From: Cyanobacteria bacterium RU_5_0
GTDB lineage: Bacteria > Cyanobacteriota > Cyanobacteriia > Elainellales > Elainellaceae
Assembly: GCA_012033255.1 (NCBI GenBank)
Contig: JAAUSF010000036.1
Span: forward strand, 1 to 41,945
DNA length: 41,945 bases
Direction: 5' to 3'
Part shown: positions 16,921-26,784 of the stretch, in pieces
Position numbering within the stretch: the stretch's first letter is position 1
How the letters are laid out: each line of letters opens with the position of its first letter
Notes under the pieces: model-generated
Seen by the model: the letters and a program-made list of their open reading frames with translations, nothing else
Told to the model about the DNA's origin: nothing
The model's database searches: none
Program-made: the position numbers and the translations under genes

Positions 16921-17153
16921 TCACGCGACGTGCAACTTTATGGCTAAAAGTCTTGATTTCTGGTGGGGTAGGCATCTTACCTGCCCCGATCCGAACGGGC
17001 GAGACGCCCATCCCACAAGGATATAAACTAAGTTGCACATGGCGTTAAATTCAGTTTTAGAAACCGAACCACTAAGACACGGAGGCACCAAGAAAGTGTC
17101 TTTATTGCCTTTGTGGTTAGCCTGGAACCACCAAGACACTAAGCACCGAGAAA
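16921..17153. repeat. Two intergenic repeats: GGATGGGC palindrome and ACCAC-AAGACAC repeats
   Basis: Bases 16963-17025 hold GGTGGGGTAGGCATCTTACC with a matching downstream arm GAGACGCCCATCCCAC, a member of the palindrome family seen near 1 and 4211. Bases 17067-17094 and 17126-17153 hold two direct copies of AACCAC(T/C)AAGACAC, with a reverse-oriented partner GTGTCTTTATTGCCTTTGTG between them. An open frame runs through, but I treat it as non-coding. Confidence 0.6.
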
Positions 17154-17167
17154 TGGAGGAATATCTG

Positions 17168-18715
17168 ATGTCTCAAGCCGCTTTTGAGCGTGTCATTGTC
17201 CCACCGATGGATGAATACAATCAGACATTGGTTTCCCATGTGCATCCGGCTCATTGGATCAATCCCGATCCCCAACCTGGTTATGACTTGGTTGTGATTG
17301 GGGCAGGGACAGCCGGATTAGTCGTCGCGGCTGGAGCCGCCGGATTGGGATTAGGTCTGAAGGTTGCTTTAATTGAACGCCATTTGATGGGGGGTGACTG
17401 CCTGAATGTGGGGTGTGTCCCTTCTAAGTGTGTGATTCGATCGTCGCGAGTGGTAGCGGAGATGCGAGATGCGGCCCCCTTTGGGATTAAACCCCCTGAA
17501 TCGATCGAGGTCGATTTTCCGGCAGTGATGGCACGAATGCGTCGATTGCGGGCGGGCATCAGTCATCATGACTCAGCAGAACGATTTCAGAATATAGGCG
17601 TGGATGTGTTTTTGGGAGAAGGACGGTTTACGGACGATCGCACGATTGCAGTGGACGGTAAAATTTTGCGTTTCAAAAAAGCCGTGATTGCGACGGGGGC
17701 ACGGGCAGCAAGACCCTCAATTCCTGGCATCGAAGAAGCAGGTTATCTCACAAACGAAACCGTTTTTTCGCTAACCGATCGTCCCTCCCAACTCGCCGTG
17801 ATTGGGGGAGGCCCGATCGGTTGTGAATTGGCGCAATCATTCCAACGATTAGGTTGCCAGGTGGTGGTATTTCATCGTGGTTCTCATCTGCTCAACAAAG
17901 AGGATGCCGATGCCGCCGAAATTGTGCAGCAGGTGTTCATTCGAGAAGGAATTCGCCTTGTTCTGGATGCTCAACTCACACGAGTCGAGAAAACAGCCAC
18001 CGGAAAAGTAATTCATTTTGTCTCGAAGGGCAAAGAAGATTCCGTGACGGTAGATGAAATTTTGGCGGGTGCCGGACGTGCGCCCAACGTAGAAGGGCTG
18101 AACTTAGAGGCAGTGGGCGTGAAATATGACCAGAAACGAGGCGTGTTTGTGGATGATTATCTCCAGACGACTCACCCCAAAATTTATGCAGCAGGCGATA
18201 TCTGCATGAATTGGAAGTTTACTCATGCGGCGGATGCGGCGGCGCGCATTGTCATCAAAAACACGCTATTTTCTCCGTTTGGGCTGACTCGCTATAAGCT
18301 CAGTGACTTGATCATGCCGTGGGTCACTTACACTGACCCAGAAATTGCTCATGTCGGCATCTATGAGCATGAAGCGCGACAAAAAGGGATTGACGTGAAG
18401 ACGATTAAGATTCCGTTTAGCAGCGTGGATCGAGCGATCGCCGATGGTGAAGAAGAGGGCTTTGTCAAGATCCTCCATCCAACGGGTAAAGACCAGATTC
18501 TCGGAGCGACGATCGTGGCGCGTCATGCCGGAGAGATGATCAGCGAGGTGACAACGGCGATCGTCCACAAAATCGGACTGAGTAAGCTGTCGAGCGTGAT
18601 CCATCCGTATCCTACACAAGCCGAAGGGATCAAAAAAGCGGCGGATGCCTACCGTCGTACCCTGCTTACCCCGCGCAGCAAGCAGATTTTGGGCGTGTTG
18701 AGCAAGCTTTCATAG
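17168..18715 (+). CDS. Mercuric-reductase-like FAD/NAD(P) disulfide oxidoreductase
   Basis: This 515-residue flavoprotein belongs to the class I pyridine-nucleotide disulfide oxidoreductases. The FAD motif is VVIGAGTAGLVVAAGAAGLG. The redox-active pair is Cys78/Cys83 in GGDCLNVGCVPSKC. The NAD(P) motif is AVIGGGPIGCELAQSF. The second FAD contact is IYAAGDIC. The dimer interface holds the HPYPTQAEG His-Glu segment. It lacks the C-terminal vicinal Cys pair and the N-terminal metal-binding domain of true MerA, so mercury is probably not its substrate. GGAGGA precedes ATG 17168 by 7 bases and fixes the start, excluding a longer frame through repeats. Confidence 0.9.
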   Translation: MSQAAFERVIVPPMDEYNQTLVSHVHPAHWINPDPQPGYDLVVIGAGTAGLVVAAGAAGLGLGLKVALIERHLMGGDCLNVGCVPSKCVIRSSRVVAEMRDAAPFGIKPPESIEVDFPAVMARMRRLRAGISHHDSAERFQNIGVDVFLGEGRFTDDRTIAVDGKILRFKKAVIATGARAARPSIPGIEEAGYLTNETVFSLTDRPSQLAVIGGGPIGCELAQSFQRLGCQVVVFHRGSHLLNKEDADAAEIVQQVFIREGIRLVLDAQLTRVEKTATGKVIHFVSKGKEDSVTVDEILAGAGRAPNVEGLNLEAVGVKYDQKRGVFVDDYLQTTHPKIYAAGDICMNWKFTHAADAAARIVIKNTLFSPFGLTRYKLSDLIMPWVTYTDPEIAHVGIYEHEARQKGIDVKTIKIPFSSVDRAIADGEEEGFVKILHPTGKDQILGATIVARHAGEMISEVTTAIVHKIGLSKLSSVIHPYPTQAEGIKKAADAYRRTLLTPRSKQILGVLSKLS

Positions 18716-18913
18716 CCTGGAGACACCCCCTTTCACTGGCACACGTCATCTCCTCTAAACGCCAAGAGCAGAGTAGAGTCGTAGGATACGTCAGTTGGTT
18801 CAAAATCGTCATAAGATCACCCAATCGGATGACGGAAGGGTCAGGCACAGTTCCAGCCTCTTCGTCATACTAGAGGCATACCCTCGACCTATCATTCACC
18901 CATTCCTTGCCCA

Positions 18914-20146
18914 ATGACCTCGATCGCCCGCAAAAACCTGTTTGAAGATATCCCCCGCTTCTTAGTTGCCCAGGCTGGCATTATGTTTGCTGTTAGCCTG
19001 GTGACGATTCAAGTGGGGGTATTTAATGGGTTTAGTCGATCGACTGGGATCTTGATCGATCGATCGGCGGCAGATATCTGGGTTTCGAGTAGCGACATGG
19101 TAAACCTGGAATTGACGATTCCTATTCCGGCAAGCCATCTAGCGCTAGCTCAACAGGTTGAGGGTGTAGAACGGGCTGAAGCCTTGCTTCTGGGGGCTGG
19201 CATTTGGCGCAGTTCTGAAGGAGATATCACAACGGTTCGTCTGTTTGGATTTGATCCAGATGGGCAACTTTTTGCCTCTTTTCCCGTCATGGATGGTAGC
19301 CTTAGCGATTTGAAGCAACCCTACACGGTCATTACGGATAAGTCTAACCTCGATAGTTTAGATGTCCGGCAGGTGGGTGATACGGCATCTATGGGATCGC
19401 TAGCCGTCACGCTAGTCGGGCTGACTGAAGATACTCAGTCGATTACCTCTAGCGCCTATTTATTTAGCTCTCTGGAGAACGTCAAGGCGATCGCCACAGG
19501 CGGAAGGAGTGCAAACCTTAACTGCCGCCTGCAAAATGGGGAATTTTTCTGCATGAATGTGTTCGGAGAATCGCCGGACGAGAATCCTGCGCCTACCCCA
19601 TTGTCAGCAACCGATCCCGTGACTCATGTGTTGATCAAGGCTGAACCTGGAACAGATTTACAGGAACTCAAACAACGGTTACAGCAATCTCTACCAAACA
19701 CCTATGCGTTCACCCGTGGAGAGATGGCAAAACGCACTCGTGCCTACTGGGTACAACGGACTGGGGTGGGCTTCATCCTTGGTTTGGGTGCAGTGGTCGG
19801 GATGATTGTAGGCAGCGTGATTGTCGGACAAATTCTCTATTCTTCAGTCGCTGACCATCTGAAGGAATATGCCACTCTGAAGGCGATGGGGGTTTCCAAT
19901 CGGGTTGTCTATAGCATCATCATTCAGCAGGCATTGTGGATGGGAGTCTTGGGCTACATCCCTAGCCTTGCACTCTGCATCGGTTTGGGTTTTTGGACAT
20001 TTGCGACTCAGGGCATCATGATTTTGATTACTCCGCTTACTGCCGCAGGCATTCTAGGGCTGACCGTGTTTATGTGTGTAGGTTCTGCGTTATTTGCGGT
20101 TCAGAAGGTGACTCGCGTTGATCCAGCGATCGTCTTCAAATCGTAA
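18914..20146 (+). CDS. ABC transporter permease, DevC/MacB-type (FtsX family)
   Basis: This 410-residue permease has one N-terminal helix, a large extracytoplasmic domain (about 45-275), and three C-terminal helices (GVGFILGLGAVVGMIVGSVI, then the stretch after VYSIIIQQALWMGVLG, then MILITPLTAAGILGLTVFM) of the FtsX fold. The motif LKEYATLKAMGVSN is typical of cyanobacterial DevC proteins, which export glycolipids or other substrates with a DevB fusion protein and DevA ATPase. Here the ATPase follows after 316 bases, but no DevB homologue is in the window. The substrate is unknown. Confidence 0.87.
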   Translation: MTSIARKNLFEDIPRFLVAQAGIMFAVSLVTIQVGVFNGFSRSTGILIDRSAADIWVSSSDMVNLELTIPIPASHLALAQQVEGVERAEALLLGAGIWRSSEGDITTVRLFGFDPDGQLFASFPVMDGSLSDLKQPYTVITDKSNLDSLDVRQVGDTASMGSLAVTLVGLTEDTQSITSSAYLFSSLENVKAIATGGRSANLNCRLQNGEFFCMNVFGESPDENPAPTPLSATDPVTHVLIKAEPGTDLQELKQRLQQSLPNTYAFTRGEMAKRTRAYWVQRTGVGFILGLGAVVGMIVGSVIVGQILYSSVADHLKEYATLKAMGVSNRVVYSIIIQQALWMGVLGYIPSLALCIGLGFWTFATQGIMILITPLTAAGILGLTVFMCVGSALFAVQKVTRVDPAIVFKS

Positions 20147-20462
20147 TTCTTTTAGAAAGATCGCTTAAGTTGTGTCGATCGTTGTGTAAACGTTACAGAT
20201 TATGACAGGTCTGATTACACTAGTGAATAGGCTAATACGAGCGGATGTGAGACGGGTGATTTTTAACCTCAAGTCCGAATTCCGGCTTGTCAGAGGTGAA
20301 TTTAAACTCGAACTACAGGAAACGTCGATCGTCATGATCTGCTTTGATTTCCTGGATTTGAGATTGACGTAACACACCGTTTTATAGACTCTGCACCGTT
20401 TTACATCGCTTCACACAACTCTCTTTCATAGACCCTGCTTCCTACTGACTGGACTATAACTC
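20147..20462. other. Gap between ABC permease and ATPase genes
   Basis: This 316-base gap is unusual for a DevC-DevA pair. It contains near-direct repeats CACCGTTTTATA (about 20385) and CACCGTTTTACA (about 20403), each near ATAGACYCTGC. No open frame with protein similarity is visible on either strand. It may hold a second promoter for the ATPase gene. Confidence 0.4.
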
Positions 20463-21269
20463 ATGACTGCCACACCAATTAGTTTTCAAGTAAGTTTGCC
20501 AGAATCTACTGCTAAGGTCTTCAGCCAAGGCTGTGAAACGACGCTAGATGCATTCCGGACGGCGGGAAAGGCGATCGTGGCAAGAGGTGTGGAGATGATT
20601 TACCAGAGCGGCTCTCAACGATTCCACGCCCTAAAGCACATTAACTTAGAAGTTAATAAAGGCGACATTCACCTCCTCATGGGACCGTCTGGCTCCGGTA
20701 AGACCACGCTATTATCGATTCTGGGCGGAATCCTCACCCCAACGGACGGAGGCATTTGTCTCTTAGGGCAAGATATCACCCGGATGTCCCAGAGTCAACT
20801 CTCAAAATTTCGCTTGAAGAATATTGGTTTCATCTTCCAGGAATTTAATTTGTTCCCGGCGCTGACTGCACTCGAAAATGTTGCCCTTGCCCTTGATGTG
20901 AAAGGGATTAAAGGACGAGCCGCAAAACGGGAAGCAATGGGCTTACTGGAGCAAGTTGGCTTAGCCAACAAAGCAAAAAGTTTACCTCGTGATTTGTCAG
21001 GGGGGCAAAAACAACGGGTGGCGATCGCCCGTGCCCTCTCCGGCAATCCTCAAATTATCATGGCGGACGAACCAACAGCGGCTCTTGACTCTCAAAGTGG
21101 TCATGCCGTAATCACGCTCTTGCGCCAACTTGCCAAGGAAGAAAATCGCACGGTCGTTATGGTGACTCATGATCCTCGAATCATTGATGTTGCCGATCGC
21201 GTGACTTATTTGGAAGATGGGATACTGCAAAACAACCCAACTGCGATTCACCATCAGAAGCTGGCGTAA
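20463..21269 (+). CDS. ABC transporter ATP-binding protein, DevA/MacB-type
   Basis: This 268-residue ATPase has Walker A GPSGSGKTT (about 74-82), the Q-loop FIFQEFNLFPALT, signature LSGGQKQR, Walker B IIMADEPTAALD and the switch His in MVTHDPR. It belongs to the LolD/MacB/DevA group that energises FtsX-type permeases. Its N-terminus is about 40 residues longer than usual (MTATPISFQVSLPESTAKVF and on), with no recognisable domain. It follows the DevC-like permease on the same strand, so the two should form one exporter. Confidence 0.93.
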   Translation: MTATPISFQVSLPESTAKVFSQGCETTLDAFRTAGKAIVARGVEMIYQSGSQRFHALKHINLEVNKGDIHLLMGPSGSGKTTLLSILGGILTPTDGGICLLGQDITRMSQSQLSKFRLKNIGFIFQEFNLFPALTALENVALALDVKGIKGRAAKREAMGLLEQVGLANKAKSLPRDLSGGQKQRVAIARALSGNPQIIMADEPTAALDSQSGHAVITLLRQLAKEENRTVVMVTHDPRIIDVADRVTYLEDGILQNNPTAIHHQKLA

Positions 21270-21299
21270 AGGGATAGGGGGATGAGGGGATGGGGAGAT

Positions 21300-24112
21300 T
21301 TAGAGAGATCTCTCCGTCAACGCGATGATTTTGTCATAATCGAACTGCTCCACCATCGTTGTGAGGGATTGCGTTAATTCGCGATGTACCTCTGGAATCT
21401 CCTGAATTAGCTGAACCAAAACATCAGAGTCTACTTGAATAGCGGCTTGATGCAGTGCTGTGATCCAGGCGATCGGCATGACTTGAATAGCAGTTGAAGC
21501 CAGGTTGGTTTGAGGATTGATAGCCGCTTGAGTGGATAGGTTGAATGGCTTGATCTCCTCATGGAGATAATCAACGTTCAAATAGTCAGCTATTTTCTCG
21601 AAGATGACGGTTTCTCGGAAGGGTTTACGGACAAAATCATTGCAGCCTGCCGCTAAGACGGCCTCTCGCTTTTCTTCAAAAACGCTAGCAGTCAGGGCGA
21701 TGATGACGGGCGAATGGGTGTTAGACATGGCTCGGATCTGTCGAGTGGCTTCGTAGCCATCCATCACAGGCATTCGCATATCCATCCAGATGAGATGAGG
21801 ATGCCAAATTTCGTGGATGGCGATCGCCTCTTGTCCATTGCAGGCTTCCCGCACCTCAAACCCAACTTGGGTGAGCAGTTCATACATCAAACGGCGATTA
21901 TCTGGTTGATCATCAACAATTAAAATGCGATAAGACGGCTGATTGGGGGCGAGTGCCACAACCTTCAACGAGCTTGAACCCTCTGACCCATTGAGTTCAT
22001 CTACAAGAGTGGCTTGAATTTGGAATGTAAAAATGGCTCCTTGTTGAAGCACACTTCTGACTTGGATGTCTCCACCCATCAACCGAACAAACTGACGACT
22101 GATCGCCAAACCCAGCCCTGTTCCGCCCTTACTGCGATGAACCGATTGAGATTGAACAAACGCATCAAAAATGGTTTCTAAATCAGACGGTGGAATTCCG
22201 GGTCCGGTATCTTCTACTTCAAAGCGCAACTTAATAGATTCAGGTTTAGTCGGGTGGGTGGCGATCGGGTCGGGCTGACTTTTGCTAACCCGTAAACTGA
22301 CCTCCCCCGTTTGAGTGAATTTGATCGCATTTCCAAGCAGATTGATCAAAACTTGACGCAATTTTCCTTCATCAATGCGAACGTACTGAGGAACGTCAGG
22401 TTCACGCTCAAAGAAAAGCTGTAAGCCTTTTGATTCTGCGCGGAACCGCAGCATTTCTTCGAGCGACGTTAAGAGATTCGGCAAGTCTACCGTTTGTTCA
22501 TTGAGCGTGATCCGTCCAGCTTCAATTTTTGACATCTCCAATACATCATTGATCAGTGCCAGCAGGTGTTCACCACTGCGATTCACAATTTCTAATTTGT
22601 GGCTATGTTCAGCGTTGAGTGAGGGATCACGGAGCAGCAGTTGCGCGAAACCGAGAATCGCATTGAGCGGCGTTCGTAACTCATGACTCATATTTGCCAG
22701 GAATTCGCTTTTAGCGCGGTTGGCGGCATCGGCAGTTTCTTTGGCATGCTGTAAGGCAGCAGTGCGTTGATCAACTCGCTCTTCTAATTCTGCGTTGCTT
22801 TTTCGAGGGCAGTAAACGAAGACTGAAGCTGGCTTGCCATGTCATTGAACGATCGCGCCAATGTTTCAATTTCTTCAATGCCTTGAGTTTGCACTCGTAG
22901 ATTGAGATCTGCACCGGAACGCCTCATGTGGGCACGTTGGGCGATCGCTTGACTCATTTCGCTCAGTCGCAAAATGGGTCGAGTAATCCGGCGTGAGGTG
23001 CAAACACCAAGGGCGATCGCAATGATCAATGCCCCTAAGCAAAGCAAAATTGTCGTGCGGGTATTGGCATGAATCTGCTCCATGAAATCGACTTCGGGCA
23101 CTACAACGACAATCAGCCAGTCAATGCCCTGCTGATCCTCAAACTCAGTAATCTGGACAAACTGCTTTTTGCCCTGGAGCGTAAAGTCTAGCTGAGCATG
23201 TCCGTCAAAGCTTTCCAATGCAAGGGTTTGGGTGATGTGTTGGGCGGTTTCGCGAGTGAGGGGGTTTTTACTGTCGATCGCCTCAATCCGCAGTTGTTCT
23301 TCACCACTCATGCGATAGGGCTTCTCTCCGGTTGAACTTGCGACTAACAACCCAGAGCTTTCCATGATGAAGGCTTGCCCCGATTTACCAATCTCCAGGC
23401 TTTGCAGAAATTGGCTGATATCATCCAGCGAGAAATCAACCCCTGTCACACCTAGCAATTTACCTGACGCATCGTAAACAGGCAAAACCGCACTCACGAT
23501 CAATTGCGGAACCCCAATACTTGGATAGATATCGCTCCAAACCGCATCTCCGGCTTCAACTGCTGCTTGATACCAGGGACGAGTCCGCGCATCATAAATT
23601 TCTCGGTTGATTTTGGCGAGGTTGTCTCGGTTTCCCTGATTGTTAAGAGTATGGTAATGCCCGTAGAAGTTAGTGGTGCGATCGTTCACAACCGACTGGA
23701 TTGCTCCATTTGCAGTGGATGTGACCCCAATAAACGAGCCATCGGTTTCTGTTCCGAAATAAAGCCAAGTGACATCATCCAGAAACTGGATTTGTTGCCA
23801 AAGATAATGTTCGCTCACCAAATCTTCAGTTTTTAGCTCTCCTCGTCGCACGGCATCCGCATTAACTTGATTGATGAGATGGGGAATTTCGGAGTGATCT
23901 TCAAGTCGTTCTTGGATGCGATTTGAAATTTCGTATCGGAGTTGGGAGGCAACTTCATTCACCGCCCGTTGCCCGTTTCGCAGTGAAAAATAGCCCGTCA
24001 GCCCAACCGCTACAAAAATTTGCAGAACAAACGGAATCACCAGGACAGACCGGAGAGAGGCTTTACCAGAAGTAAGTCTGACAATTTTGGATTTGAATCG
24101 CTTCGCTGACAT
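21300..24112 (-). pseudogene. Hybrid sensor histidine kinase, split by a frameshift
   Basis: Two frames make one kinase. The N-terminal part (22784-24112) has a membrane helix (VLVIPFVLQIFVAVGLTGYF), a periplasmic dCache sensor (with the DARTRPWYQAA and TGVDFSLDD motifs), a second helix and a HAMP domain. It stops after ALEKATQN. Adding one base to the T run at 22799-22803 (plus strand) restores [20 protein letters not shown] and joins the C-terminal part (21300-22691): HisKA ([10 protein letters not shown]), ATPase ([26 protein letters not shown]), a receiver domain (VDDQ and [10 protein letters not shown] with the phospho-Asp) and a short C-terminal helical tail. If real, sensing and catalysis are uncoupled; a sequencing error is equally possible. 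Confidence 0.85.
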
Positions 24113-24251
24113 CAGATGCCAGGGTCTTGGCTAAGGCAAAAGTGCCTCCCATTGTAATCTAATCTGCTGTCAACTGCCTCGTTGGTCATTGCTCATTTGC
24201 AAAGAACAAAAGACAAACCAAGCCAGGATATGCAATTTAATCTTGATTAAC

Positions 24252-24788
24252 TTAGCAGGGGACAGAAGATTGAAGATAATGTTCTAGCAACGCCACAAGA
24301 GATTGAGTCACAGATGCTTTCTCGTTCGCATTTACCGCAATCACAGGAGTAAGATTGCCAGTGCCGACGATCGCCAACTGCACATCTTCCATTGTCCAGG
24401 CTCCTTCGCAGTCGATATGCGTCACGCCAATCATCATCGGGATGTTCACTCGCTGATTCATGAAGGTAACAATTTGGCGAGCTTCACGAAAGGCTTCCGG
24501 ACGATGGGCGGCAACCAGCAGGATGTAAGCATGGGCACGACGAATCAGCAGATCCCACATGAAATCAAATCGAGATTGTCCGGGAGTGCCGTAGAGGTAA
24601 AGCGTCATACTGTCCTCAAAGGTGAACTTGCCAAAATCTAGAGCGACCGTTGTGGTTTTCTTGAGTTCGGCAGTTTTGTCAGTGGCGGTGCGATCGGTGC
24701 TAACGACCGGAATTTCACTCACTGTGTGAATGAACGTACTCTTGCCTGCCCCAACGGGTCCCGTGATGACTAAGCGCATCACCTCCAT
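24252..24788 (-). CDS. Small Ras-like GTPase (MglA/conservon-type)
   Basis: This 178-residue GTPase has G1 GPVGAGKST (residues 10-18), a Thr-rich switch I region (KKTTTVALDFGKF), G3 GTPGQSRFDF and G4 GVTHID. G4 deviates from NKxD, which is common in this bacterial family. The protein is soluble. Its ATG overlaps the stop of the DUF4388 gene (TAATG), so the two are co-translated. Bacterial relatives work with Roadblock/LC7 proteins as regulators; one lies further upstream in the same orientation. In cyanobacteria such modules have been linked to motility and signalling, but the target here is unknown. Confidence 0.88.
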   Translation of the reverse strand: MEVMRLVITGPVGAGKSTFIHTVSEIPVVSTDRTATDKTAELKKTTTVALDFGKFTFEDSMTLYLYGTPGQSRFDFMWDLLIRRAHAYILLVAAHRPEAFREARQIVTFMNQRVNIPMMIGVTHIDCEGAWTMEDVQLAIVGTGNLTPVIAVNANEKASVTQSLVALLEHYLQSSVPC

Positions 24789-25669
24789 TAGAGTTTGCTC
24801 CTTAAAAAGTCAATTAAGGTTTTCAAGAACGATCGGCTGACCGTTGATTCACCAGAGTCCCAACTTGATAACCCAGCGACTTCGAGAGCCGCTCCTCCCA
24901 AATCATCTCCTTCAGTCCCATTCCAAGTCATTGAGGTTTGCGCTGAAGGAGCCATGATTGGCACCTCTTCGACTAATCCCACGGCAATTAGTCGAAATGA
25001 TACCTGTTGGATGACATCCATTGGCTGGTGTAATCGAGCGGCAATTTCGGCAACCGATAAAATTCCGTTCGCTAAGTTCCAGACTCGTTGTTCCAGAAAA
25101 TTCAGCTTAATCGAATATCGAGTTCGAATGGCTTGAGAGAGAATTGAGTGAGTTTTAGGGAGATCGCTAATTAGAACTGCCGTTTTTCCATGCGTTCGCA
25201 AACCGAGTAACGCTGCCTCTAGCGCAGGCATACTGAACCCTGTCATCTCCAGTTTCGGCAATGGTGAATCGGAATCGAACTTAAATTCGCCATCTTTAAA
25301 TTTGAATAGCCCTCCTAAGCGTCGTGGAACTTGCGCCTGAAACAACGATTTGAGGTGATCGATTTGCAGAACACCTTCCTCTTTCAAAAGCGAACCCAGT
25401 GGGCGATCGAGACGAGTAACCTGGCTATATAAAGAGGCGGTATCATAATCTAACCAGCCACGCCGAATCAGCACTGAAAGCAACTCTTTGTGATCCAGTT
25501 GCTCGGCTGCTGCGACAATCTGACCTTGTCTAAACCAGATGTAATAGGGCTGCTCTCTCCGCTTTTCTAGCGAAACCCGAACGGTCAGTAGCCCCGTTTT
25601 GCAGCCCCGGTCTAGGATTTGGAGAACTTCCGCCAGGGAAAATGTTGATAAACGACCCGCAATTCCCAT
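24788..25669 (-). CDS. DUF4388 (PATAN-like) domain protein
   Basis: This 293-residue protein opens with a DUF4388/PATAN-type domain: GRLSTFSLAEVLQILDRGCK, then TGLLTVRV, WFRQGQIVAAAEQ and GSLLKEEGVL. PATAN-like domains are adaptor modules in cyanobacterial response regulators. A second part (about 170-235) resembles a winged helix (VWNLANGILSVAEIAARLHQ). The tail is low in conserved features. It overlaps the GTPase gene by one base, which points to a joint function, perhaps recruiting or regulating the GTPase. The latter is inference. Confidence 0.82.
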   Translation of the reverse strand: MGIAGRLSTFSLAEVLQILDRGCKTGLLTVRVSLEKRREQPYYIWFRQGQIVAAAEQLDHKELLSVLIRRGWLDYDTASLYSQVTRLDRPLGSLLKEEGVLQIDHLKSLFQAQVPRRLGGLFKFKDGEFKFDSDSPLPKLEMTGFSMPALEAALLGLRTHGKTAVLISDLPKTHSILSQAIRTRYSIKLNFLEQRVWNLANGILSVAEIAARLHQPMDVIQQVSFRLIAVGLVEEVPIMAPSAQTSMTWNGTEGDDLGGAALEVAGLSSWDSGESTVSRSFLKTLIDFLRSKL

Positions 25670-26097
25670 ACAAATCAGTGTGCTGATGATTGGACAAAGC
25701 GCAAAGAATCAGCAGTTAGCAATCAACCATTCGCAGAACATCTATTCTGAATGTCGATTGCCGATCGCTGATTACCAAGCTAATGGGCATTTACAGCGGT
25801 TTTCAGATGAGTGAGCCACAGTTGTGGGTGGGTGGGTAGATGAGTGGATGAGTGGATGGGTATGCGTGTGGCTTATGCAAGTGAAACTGGCTGTAAGTTG
25901 CAGTGTGTTGAGGGGGTAATCGGTAATCAGTAATCGGTAATTAAACCTGGAAACTTATACTAAGGCAGAAATTCTCCATTACCCATGACCGACTACCCAT
26001 CACCCATTACTATTTTCAAAATTATGCAAAATAAATGTGCATTAGCTTAACAGCTAGGTTTTGATAGCCAGTGACCCGATGGCTGTCAGCTAAACAC
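25670..26097. repeat. Intergenic region with simple repeats
   Basis: The 428 bases between the DUF4388 and Roadblock genes hold a run of GGGTGGGTGGGTAGATGAGTG-like units (about 25827-25860) and GGTAATCGGTAATCAGTAAT with a matching reverse-sense cluster (CCATTACCCATGACC and on, 25977-26010). No gene is visible. The repeats may separate the transcripts of the two signalling gene pairs. Confidence 0.6.
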
Positions 26098-26772
26098 CTA
26101 GTGACTTAAAGCTCCCTTTAATTCACTAAGGACACGCTTGATTTCTAGCAACAACAATCCCTGCTTTGCGGATGGACTTGCTAAAACTAGTAACACAGCA
26201 TCTTGACCACAACTTGTCAATACGGCTGTCCCCTTATCTCCTTCTACAGCGATTCGTTCGATCGCCCCTCTCGCCAATTCAGAACCAATTCGTTCACCAA
26301 GAGACAACATGGCGGCTGACATTGCCGACACCCGTTCATCATCCATTCCCAATGGCAAACTTGTTGCTAACGGTAAACCATCTGGAGATACGAGGGCGGC
26401 TCCCTGAACCTCACTGGTTCCACTGACAAAATTCTGCAAAATACCTTCCAAATTTGCGGCACTAACTGGCATTAAGACCTCCCAATGCTGAATCAGATTG
26501 ACCAAATTAGGGTCGATGAACTCGAAGTGAATTAGGGGCGTAGAGGAGGAGCGCGGTCGATCGGGCTGCAATGCTGCATCCTCTGGCTGACACACTGTTG
26601 CCTCTATTGGAAGTTGAATGACTTCAGGAGGATCACGCTCGGCTACAGGAATCGTCTCCGGGTGAGGTTTCTCCGGTGGAGTGGAGGGTGCTAGGGGACA
26701 AGAATCCTCTGAACGCATCAAGTTTGGGTCGAGGGACGACCACTTTTGTCTTAGCCAAGAGAAGAGTCCCAC
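26098..26772 (-). CDS. Roadblock/LC7 domain protein
   Basis: This 224-residue protein has a Pro-rich, acidic N-terminal half (about 1-75) and a C-terminal Roadblock/LC7 domain (about 108-222). The domain has the typical core QGAALVSPDGLPLATSLPLG, then MSAAMLSLGERIG, IERIAVEGDKGTAVLTSCGQ, and ALLVLAS-like strand VLLVLASPSAKQGLLL. Such domains bind and regulate small GTPases (MglB with MglA). A small GTPase gene lies about 1.3 kb downstream in the same orientation. The gene begins 12 bases after the preceding one. Confidence 0.88.
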   Translation of the reverse strand: MGLFSWLRQKWSSLDPNLMRSEDSCPLAPSTPPEKPHPETIPVAERDPPEVIQLPIEATVCQPEDAALQPDRPRSSSTPLIHFEFIDPNLVNLIQHWEVLMPVSAANLEGILQNFVSGTSEVQGAALVSPDGLPLATSLPLGMDDERVSAMSAAMLSLGERIGSELARGAIERIAVEGDKGTAVLTSCGQDAVLLVLASPSAKQGLLLLEIKRVLSELKGALSH

Positions 26773-26784
26773 GCAGACACTCCA

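Noticed and set aside
17033..17167. N-terminal extension of the MerA-like protein
   Set aside because: It is translated repeat sequence; GGAGGA before ATG 17168 marks the start.
20165..20377. 70-residue minus-strand frame between the ABC genes
   Set aside because: No recognisable similarity, no ribosome site and biased composition; probably chance.
25914..26010. Possible CRISPR-like array of TAATCGGTAA units
   Set aside because: Units are short, contiguous and lack unique spacers of constant length.
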